NCBI GenBank assembly: GCA_023427845.1
Contig: JAEYZX010000129.1
Span: 1 to 23,133 of the forward strand
Origin: Bacteroidota bacterium
Lineage (GTDB): Bacteria > Bacteroidota > Bacteroidia > Flavobacteriales > Flavobacteriaceae
Length of the DNA stretch: 23,133 bases
Direction: 5' to 3'
Positions 18,696 through 23,133 of this stretch are shown here, piece after piece (positions within the stretch are counted from its first letter, which is position 1; each line of letters starts with the position of its first letter). Made by a program: the position numbers and the translations under genes. The notes under the pieces were generated by a model. The model was given only the letters and a program-made list of their open reading frames with translations. It was not told where the DNA came from and ran no database searches.

Positions 18696-19580
18696 CTATG
18701 CGGCAGGCCTGTCATCAATCCCGAGGTTTTTATGGGTACGGATGATGGCTTGGTCATTTTTATAGTCAATCCACGCTTGTCCTTTCCACTTTCGCATCCA
18801 GGTGTCAAAATGCCGCATAACCAAAATGTTATATGCCGCTTTTGAAAAACTACTGATCTTTTGCGGAAATGCACGCAGGCTCATTGAGAAGCCGGGCGTG
18901 AGGTATTTCATATAATGCCAGTAGCCTTCGGGCATGTACAGCATTTCGCCATGTTCCAGGTTAGTCACATATCCTTTCGCAAATTTCAGCGCGGGGAAGG
19001 CTTCAAAATCCGGATTATCGAAGTCAATGTCTTCACGCGAAATTAAAGCATGGGGAACTTTATACAAATATGGCGTTTGATCTGGTGCAAAAAGTATGCA
19101 CCGCTTATTTCCGTGAAAGTGAAAATGGAGAATATTGGTATAATCGATGTCGAAGTGGATGAATACTTTGGAATTTTGACCTCCAAAAAACAGCATAGGC
19201 AACTGTTTGATCAATTTGAGGCCGATGTCGGGCCATTTAAAATCGTCTTTCAGTGCTGGAACTTCCTTAATCAGATTATAAAGAAAAATCCGATAGTTCG
19301 TTGGTTCCGATTGCAGCAGCGCAATATAATCTGCCATCTTCATGCTTGCATGCGCTTCGTTGAATTTGTCCTTGTGCGAAACCGGGCGGTCGTCATATAG
19401 TGGAACCGTTTTGTCGCCTGCGATATCACTAATATAATCGAGATTCCATTTTTGAAAGGCCGGCCAGTCCTCAGTGAGTTTTTCGATTACGACAGGTTTT
19501 TGCTCCTTTACATATTTGCGTACGAAGTCTTCTTTCGAAATCGTTTTAACGCGCTCAATTTCTTGCAAGTGTAATGACAT
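18696..19580 (-). CDS. Cupin-like/JmjC-type domain protein (putative Fe(II)/2-oxoglutarate hydroxylase)
   Basis: The 294-aa protein has the cupin_8/JmjC-type plan. After KPVVIEKLTEDWPAF (28-42), the iron ligands are His 142 and Asp 144 in VFIHFDIDY, and the distal His 222 in PEGYWHYMKYL. Known members hydroxylate protein side chains (FIH-like), RNA bases or small molecules; the substrate here cannot be told. No signal peptide is present, so it acts in the cytoplasm. I chose the ATG at 19580 since M-S-L-H-L-Q-E-I-E-R-V is a normal start for this family; the frame opens earlier at a TTG (19604), which is 20 bases from a perfect -7 box and cannot be excluded. It converges on the interrupted adhesin gene with a 5-base gap and precedes bioB on the same strand without forming a clear operon. 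Confidence 0.85.
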   Translation of the reverse strand: MSLHLQEIERVKTISKEDFVRKYVKEQKPVVIEKLTEDWPAFQKWNLDYISDIAGDKTVPLYDDRPVSHKDKFNEAHASMKMADYIALLQSEPTNYRIFLYNLIKEVPALKDDFKWPDIGLKLIKQLPMLFFGGQNSKVFIHFDIDYTNILHFHFHGNKRCILFAPDQTPYLYKVPHALISREDIDFDNPDFEAFPALKFAKGYVTNLEHGEMLYMPEGYWHYMKYLTPGFSMSLRAFPQKISSFSKAAYNILVMRHFDTWMRKWKGQAWIDYKNDQAIIRTHKNLGIDDRPAA

Positions 19581-19624
19581 ATCATCGTAATTAATATGAA
19601 TCAAAGAAACTCGTTGCTCTGACG

Positions 19625-19632
19625 CAAATTTA
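19625..19632 (-). promoter_or_regulatory. -7 promoter box of the cupin-like gene
   Basis: TAAATTTG on the minus strand, a perfect TAnnTTTG, 20 bases from the alternative TTG and 44 from the preferred ATG. It lies downstream of the bioB terminator in the direction of transcription, so the cupin gene is probably a separate unit. Confidence 0.45.
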
Positions 19633-19680
19633 GGAAAGTGCAGGAGATCAGCGAATCGCCCGGCAAAAAAAGTTATAAAA

Positions 19681-19704
19681 AAAGCTGCCTTAAAAAGCAG
19701 CTTT
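19681..19704 (-). terminator. Intrinsic terminator of bioB
   Basis: On the minus strand AAAGCTGC (19704-19697) pairs with GCAGCTTT (19688-19681) around an 8-base loop, followed directly by more T. It begins 17 bases after the bioB stop. Confidence 0.85.
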
Positions 19705-19721
19705 GGATGAAAATTTTTCTG

Positions 19722-20813
19722 TTATAGCAAGGATTTCTTTCCTGAAGCTTCAAGATTTCTCTCGATAACGTGACCCGGGCGCGACCATCTGGGCTTTTCG
19801 CCAAGCGGGACGTATTTTGAATCTTCTGCCTCGACAGTCGTAGGCTGCGAAACTTTTGTAAACGGTTTCTGTGGGTTGAGCCCTAGCATTTCAAACATTT
19901 TCATGTCTTCATTCACGTCGGGATTTGGTGTGGTAAGCAATTTGTCGCCTGCAAAAATCGAGTTTGCACCTGCGAAAAAACACATCGCCTGACCTTCGCG
20001 GCTCATATTCATCCGTCCTGCCGACAATCGGACCTGTGTTTGTGGCATTACGATACGGGTGGTCGCCACCATTCGAATCATTTCCCAAATCTCTACCGGC
20101 TTTTCTTCTTCCATTGGCGTTCCTTCAACTGCGACCAACGCATTGATTGGCACCGATTCTGGCTGTGGATCCAAAGTTGCCAAGGCCACCAGCATTCCGG
20201 CGCGGTCTTCGATACTTTCTCCCATGCCTATGATTCCGCCGCTGCAGACCGTTACATTTGTCTTTCGGACATTTGCAATTGTTTCGAGCCGGTCATCGAA
20301 AGCGCGTGTAGAAATAACTTCTTTATAGTAATCCTCCGAGGTATCGAGGTTGTGATTGTATGCATACAGGCCAGCTTCTGCCAACCGCTGTGCCTGGTTT
20401 TCAGTGATCATTCCGAGTGTACAGCAAACCTCCATGTCGAGTTTGTTGATGGTACGGACCATCTCAAGAACCTGGTCGAACTCCGGACCATCCTTGACAT
20501 TTCTCCATGCAGCACCCATACATACGCGGGATGATCCACCCGCTTTTGCACGCAGCGCCTGCGCTTTGACCTGTGAGACCGACATCAAATCGTTGCCTTC
20601 AATATTGGTATGGTATCGCGCGGCTTGCGGACAGTATCCGCAGTCTTCGGGACAGCCACCGGTTTTTATCGACAAAAGAGTGGAAACCTGAACTACATTC
20701 GGATCGTGATACATCCGGTGAATGGATGCTGCTTCAAATAGCAAATCCATCATCGGTTTATTGTAAATCGCGACTATTTCTTCTTTTGTCCAGTTGTGTT
20801 TGGTGCTGCTCAT
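19722..20813 (-). CDS. bioB: Biotin synthase BioB (radical SAM)
   Basis: BioB inserts sulfur into dethiobiotin, the final step of biotin synthesis, using a radical-SAM [4Fe-4S] cluster and a sacrificial [2Fe-2S] cluster. The 363-aa protein has the CxxxCxxC motif at Cys 54, 58 and 61 (GGCPEDCGYCPQA). The [2Fe-2S] ligands align with Cys 98 (SRVCMGAAW), Cys 130 (MEVCCTLG), Cys 190 (VTVCSGGIIGMGE) and Arg 262 (VRLSAGRMNM). YNHNLDTSEDYY and FFAGANSIFAGDKLLTTPNP are also typical. I chose the ATG at 20813; the earlier TTG at 20834 lies inside the -7 box TACTTTTG. It has its own promoter and terminator and is separated by about 15 kb from bioDA, with the large secreted protein genes between. Confidence 0.97.
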   Translation of the reverse strand: MSSTKHNWTKEEIVAIYNKPMMDLLFEAASIHRMYHDPNVVQVSTLLSIKTGGCPEDCGYCPQAARYHTNIEGNDLMSVSQVKAQALRAKAGGSSRVCMGAAWRNVKDGPEFDQVLEMVRTINKLDMEVCCTLGMITENQAQRLAEAGLYAYNHNLDTSEDYYKEVISTRAFDDRLETIANVRKTNVTVCSGGIIGMGESIEDRAGMLVALATLDPQPESVPINALVAVEGTPMEEEKPVEIWEMIRMVATTRIVMPQTQVRLSAGRMNMSREGQAMCFFAGANSIFAGDKLLTTPNPDVNEDMKMFEMLGLNPQKPFTKVSQPTTVEAEDSKYVPLGEKPRWSRPGHVIERNLEASGKKSLL

Positions 20814-20831
20814 AAATGCTGATTTGTTTGC

Positions 20832-20839
20832 CAAAAGTA
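20832..20839 (-). promoter_or_regulatory. -7 promoter box of bioB
   Basis: TACTTTTG on the minus strand, a perfect TAnnTTTG, 18 bases before the ATG at 20813. It decides against the in-frame TTG at 20834. No BirA-type operator palindrome was recognised nearby. Confidence 0.55.
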
Positions 20840-20891
20840 AGTAATTCCGAAAGAAGTAAAAAAGTTTCTTTTGATGTTGGTTAAAATGAAA

Positions 20892-20918
20892 AAGGTCTGC
20901 AATATTAGTGCAGACCTT
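20892..20918 (-). terminator. Intrinsic terminator of the small membrane protein gene
   Basis: AAGGTCTGCA and TGCAGACCTT form a perfect 10-bp stem with a 7-base loop. On the minus strand it is followed by TTT and then CATTTT, 20 bases after the stop of the gene at 20939. It insulates bioB from the genes to its right. Confidence 0.85.
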
Positions 20919-20938
20919 AGAAAAATGTAAATAAATAT

Positions 20939-21394
20939 TTAATCGACTTTATTGATCACTTCCATTTTATCTTTCCAATACTGCATTAAACAAAATGCTA
21001 CGATTAATGATGCTGCGGTTGATTCGAATAGAAGTAACGAGATCGCGTATGTATAAGAGTCAACATCCCCGCCGCCAATCAAGAAGCTTTGAGATAATGT
21101 TTTGAGGAACTCTTCGCCTCCGCGAAACTCAATGTAAATCAACAATGCGGCAATGCTCAGAATTGCACCAATCATCGAAGTGATGACCGCCGAAAGGAAA
21201 TTCCTGAAATATCCGCGGATATTTTCCTTGAAATTTGATTGCAGCGTCCGATTCACTCCATAAGCTACTATAAAGATATTGAGCAGCCGCAGAATGAATA
21301 CATCTGACAAGCCGAGCAATTCCATTATAATAAAGTAAATGCCAATCCCGAGGAAAATTATGAATCCATTCGTGAGTTCTTTTGTAAATTTCAT
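20939..21394 (-). CDS. Small four-helix membrane protein of unknown function
   Basis: 151 aa, not recognised as a named family. Hydrophobic segments are at about residues 9-28, 32-48, 66-89 and 114-138, which suggests four transmembrane helices. A hydrophilic loop N-R-T-L-Q-S-N-F-K-E-N-I lies between helices 2 and 3, and an acidic loop with G-G-G-D-V-D between helices 3 and 4. No signal peptide cleavage site is evident. The tail is charged (W-K-D-K-M-E-V). The ATG at 21394 is the only reasonable start; TACTTTAA, an imperfect -7 box, is about 30 bases upstream. It follows ribF on the same strand after 118 bases and has its own strong terminator. No function can be assigned. Confidence 0.75.
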   Translation of the reverse strand: MKFTKELTNGFIIFLGIGIYFIIMELLGLSDVFILRLLNIFIVAYGVNRTLQSNFKENIRGYFRNFLSAVITSMIGAILSIAALLIYIEFRGGEEFLKTLSQSFLIGGGDVDSYTYAISLLLFESTAASLIVAFCLMQYWKDKMEVINKVD

Positions 21395-21512
21395 TTTGCA
21401 GGTGTGTTAGTAGAACAATCGTTTAAAGTAGGTGTGCTAATGTCAGCTATCCCAAATTTACTAAAAAAATGGCATCAACAAAATGCAAAATGATTTAATA
21501 ATAGGAAAAGTT

Positions 21513-22457
21513 TTACTTGATATCCTGACGTCCTTTCAAAGCAAAATAGCTGATAGTGTTTTGGCGATCCATTTCCAATTGTTTTTTCAATGCTTCGACC
21601 GACTCAAATTTTAGTTCGTCGCGCAATCGTTCATACACCGAAATCTGAAGGTCGGTGCCGTAAAGATTGCCGTCATAATTCAGGAAGTAGATTTCGATAG
21701 TTTGATTGGTCCCATTTACGGTAGGATTGGTTCCGATATTCATCATTCCGTATACCTCAGAATTGTCGATAACAGCACTTACAATGTAGACACCTTGTTT
21801 GGGGATATGTTTGTAGTCTTCCGGGATTTGTATGTTTGCGGTAGGAAAACCTATTGTGCGGCCGAGTTGTTTGCCGGCGATGACTTTCCCGCTAATAAGG
21901 TAATTGTATCCTAGATATTCATTTGCCAATGCGATGTCGCCATTCGAGATAGCGCTGCGGATCTTTGTTGAACTTACCGCCACTTCATTAATTTCCTGCG
22001 CCGATATTTGTTCGACTTCAAACCCGTACTGCTTCCCATATAGGACCAAATCATCGATGTTGGCCGAACGATTTTTTCCGAAACGGTGGTCATGTCCGAT
22101 AATGATTTTGCAGATATTTAATTTGTCGACCAGCACGTCCCGAACAAATTCTTCCGCTGACAGTTTTGAAAATTCTTCATCGAATGGATGAACAATTAAA
22201 TGGTCAAGTCCCAGCCGGTCGAGCAAAAATGCCTTTTCCTGGATGGTGTTCAGCAGTTTAATTTCAGAGTTTTGCTGAAGAACCATTCTTGGGTGCGGAA
22301 AAAAAGTCAGAATGACACTTTCGCAATGTTCCTTAGCGGCATTCAGGATCAGCCGGTCGACGATTTTGCGATGGCCGATATGGACACCGTCAAATGTACC
22401 CAAAGTCGCTATGGTTTTTACGCCACTGAATTCCGAAAGATTCCTATAGATTTTCAA
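21513..22457 (-). CDS. ribF: Bifunctional riboflavin kinase/FAD synthetase RibF
   Basis: RibF phosphorylates riboflavin to FMN and adenylates FMN to FAD in the cytoplasm. The 314-aa length is normal. The N-terminal FAD synthetase half has the nucleotidyltransferase motif TFDGVHIGH (21-29), GHDHRFGKNR (121-130) and VSSTKIRSAI (161-170). The C-terminal kinase half has GRTIGFPTAN (199-208), PKQGVYIV and GMMNIGTNPTVNG. There is no in-frame ATG upstream; the protein most likely starts at the TTG at 22457 (M-K-I-Y-R), 19 bases after a perfect -7 box. It is divergent from the metallopeptidase gene and upstream of the small membrane protein. Confidence 0.96.
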   Translation of the reverse strand: MKIYRNLSEFSGVKTIATLGTFDGVHIGHRKIVDRLILNAAKEHCESVILTFFPHPRMVLQQNSEIKLLNTIQEKAFLLDRLGLDHLIVHPFDEEFSKLSAEEFVRDVLVDKLNICKIIIGHDHRFGKNRSANIDDLVLYGKQYGFEVEQISAQEINEVAVSSTKIRSAISNGDIALANEYLGYNYLISGKVIAGKQLGRTIGFPTANIQIPEDYKHIPKQGVYIVSAVIDNSEVYGMMNIGTNPTVNGTNQTIEIYFLNYDGNLYGTDLQISVYERLRDELKFESVEALKKQLEMDRQNTISYFALKGRQDIK

Positions 22458-22476
22458 GTCGTAACGATTAATACTG

Positions 22477-22484
22477 CAAATATA
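22477..22484 (-). promoter_or_regulatory. -7 promoter box of ribF
   Basis: TATATTTG on the minus strand, a perfect TAnnTTTG, 19 bases before the TTG start. No FMN riboswitch-like structure was recognised in this short leader. Confidence 0.5.
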
Positions 22485-22660
22485 AATTTAAAACCCTCGC
22501 ATTGTAAACGCAATTTTGCAAAAACGGATTAGATCGCCAAGCAAAACTCTTTTGGGAAGCATTGTATGACAAAAAAGAACTTTTTATAAGAATAATATAA
22601 TAAGTTGTATAGAAAATTGCAAAAAGAACAGGACTATATAAAGAAAATAAAAAATAATGC

Positions 22661-22668
22661 TACTTTTG
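22661..22668 (+). promoter_or_regulatory. -7 promoter box of the metallopeptidase gene
   Basis: TACTTTTG, a perfect TAnnTTTG, 25 bases before the ATG at 22694. The 236-base divergent region to ribF is AT-rich and has no further gene. Confidence 0.5.
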
Positions 22669-22693
22669 CTTCCATTCCAACAATATTTTAAAG

Positions 22694-23133
22694 ATGAAAA
22701 AACTACTACTTTTAGCAGTCGCATTGTGTTCGATACAGGCGAGTGCGCAGAAATCTTCGGCTTGGCAAAAAGCTGCTGCCGAGAATGTTGCCTCGATTGA
22801 TAAGATAAGGGAAACACCTTATAGTGCGAATCAGCAATTATTGCAATTAAATCAGGTGCTTTTTGCCCAGATATTATCTAATGCGGCCGCCCTTACCTCC
22901 GGGAATAGCGGCACAATTGTTTCTATTCCAAGCGTAAGCGGGCAAATGGAACAGTTTCGCGTTTGGGAAAATTCAAATTTCGAACCTGCGCTACAGGATC
23001 AATTTCCTGAGATCCGCGCTTATTCGGGAATAGGAGTCACCGATAAAGCGGCAACCGTAAACATAAGTGTGTCTCCTAACGGCGTACAGACAATGGTTTT
23101 GAGACCCAACAGCGGATCTGAGTTCATCGAGCC
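22694..23133 (+). CDS. Secreted reprolysin-like metallopeptidase, N-terminal part
   Basis: The frame runs from the ATG at 22694 to the window edge, about 146 residues. A clear signal peptide (MKKLLLLAVALCSIQASAQ) is followed by KSSAWQKA and a region with VSIPSVSGQMEQFRVWE, FPEIRAYSGIGV and ISVSPNGVQTMVLRP. These match the N-terminal pro-region seen in flavobacterial zinc-dependent proteases of the reprolysin (M12B-like) group, which usually end in a T9SS signal. The catalytic HExxH is beyond the window and cannot be checked. It is divergent from ribF. Confidence 0.75.
   Translation, partial: MKKLLLLAVALCSIQASAQKSSAWQKAAAENVASIDKIRETPYSANQQLLQLNQVLFAQILSNAAALTSGNSGTIVSIPSVSGQMEQFRVWENSNFEPALQDQFPEIRAYSGIGVTDKAATVNISVSPNGVQTMVLRPNSGSEFIE

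Noticed and set aside
21400..21440. Imperfect direct repeat AGGTGTGYTA upstream of the small membrane protein
   Set aside because: Only two short copies; no evidence that it is an operator.
22458..22693. FMN riboswitch before ribF
   Set aside because: The leader from the -7 box to the start is under 20 bases and the rest is AT-rich without the conserved junction elements.

Overview
The window looks like a chromosomal segment of a Flavobacterium-like member of the Bacteroidota. Three things point there: secreted proteins that end in type IX secretion (T9SS) sorting regions, the Bacteroidota -7 promoter motif TAnnTTTG upstream of most genes, and RibF, BioB and RecX of flavobacterial type. No tRNA, rRNA, CRISPR array, insertion sequence or phage gene was seen.

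Layout, left to right. (1) 1-362, minus: start of an AI-2E/PerM family membrane protein, cut by the window edge. (2) 481-4189, plus: bioD, bioA, a SET-domain protein and a FabF-like ketoacyl synthase, closely spaced; this is the left half of a biotin locus. (3) 4239-18690: three large secreted proteins (1101, 1524 and about 1807 codons) with different N-terminal modules but one shared C-terminal half of about 450 residues ending in a T9SS signal. The first is on minus, followed by recX (minus); the other two are tandem on plus. (4) 18696-22457, minus: a cupin/JmjC-like protein, bioB (right half of the biotin locus), a small unknown membrane protein, and ribF. (5) 22694 to the end, plus: N-terminus of a secreted reprolysin-like metallopeptidase.

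BioA, BioD and BioB cover the last steps from the keto-amino acid to biotin. bioF, bioC and bioH are not in the window. The ketoacyl synthase has a full Cys-His-His triad and may help supply the pimeloyl chain, but that is inference.

The most notable signal is in the third secreted protein. A TGA replaces the conserved Trp codon of the Y-W-S-S/A-P-V motif seen in both paralogues. It cuts the passenger off from its T9SS signal, while 449 intact codons continue in the same frame. The same gene has a T9 and a G9 tract within its first 75 codons, so phase variation or recent inactivation is plausible. The two tandem plus-strand paralogues also share a -33/-7 promoter in identical register, which suggests duplication with its control region. 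Several genes (ketoacyl synthase, recX, ribF) appear to start at TTG just downstream of a perfect TAnnTTTG box.
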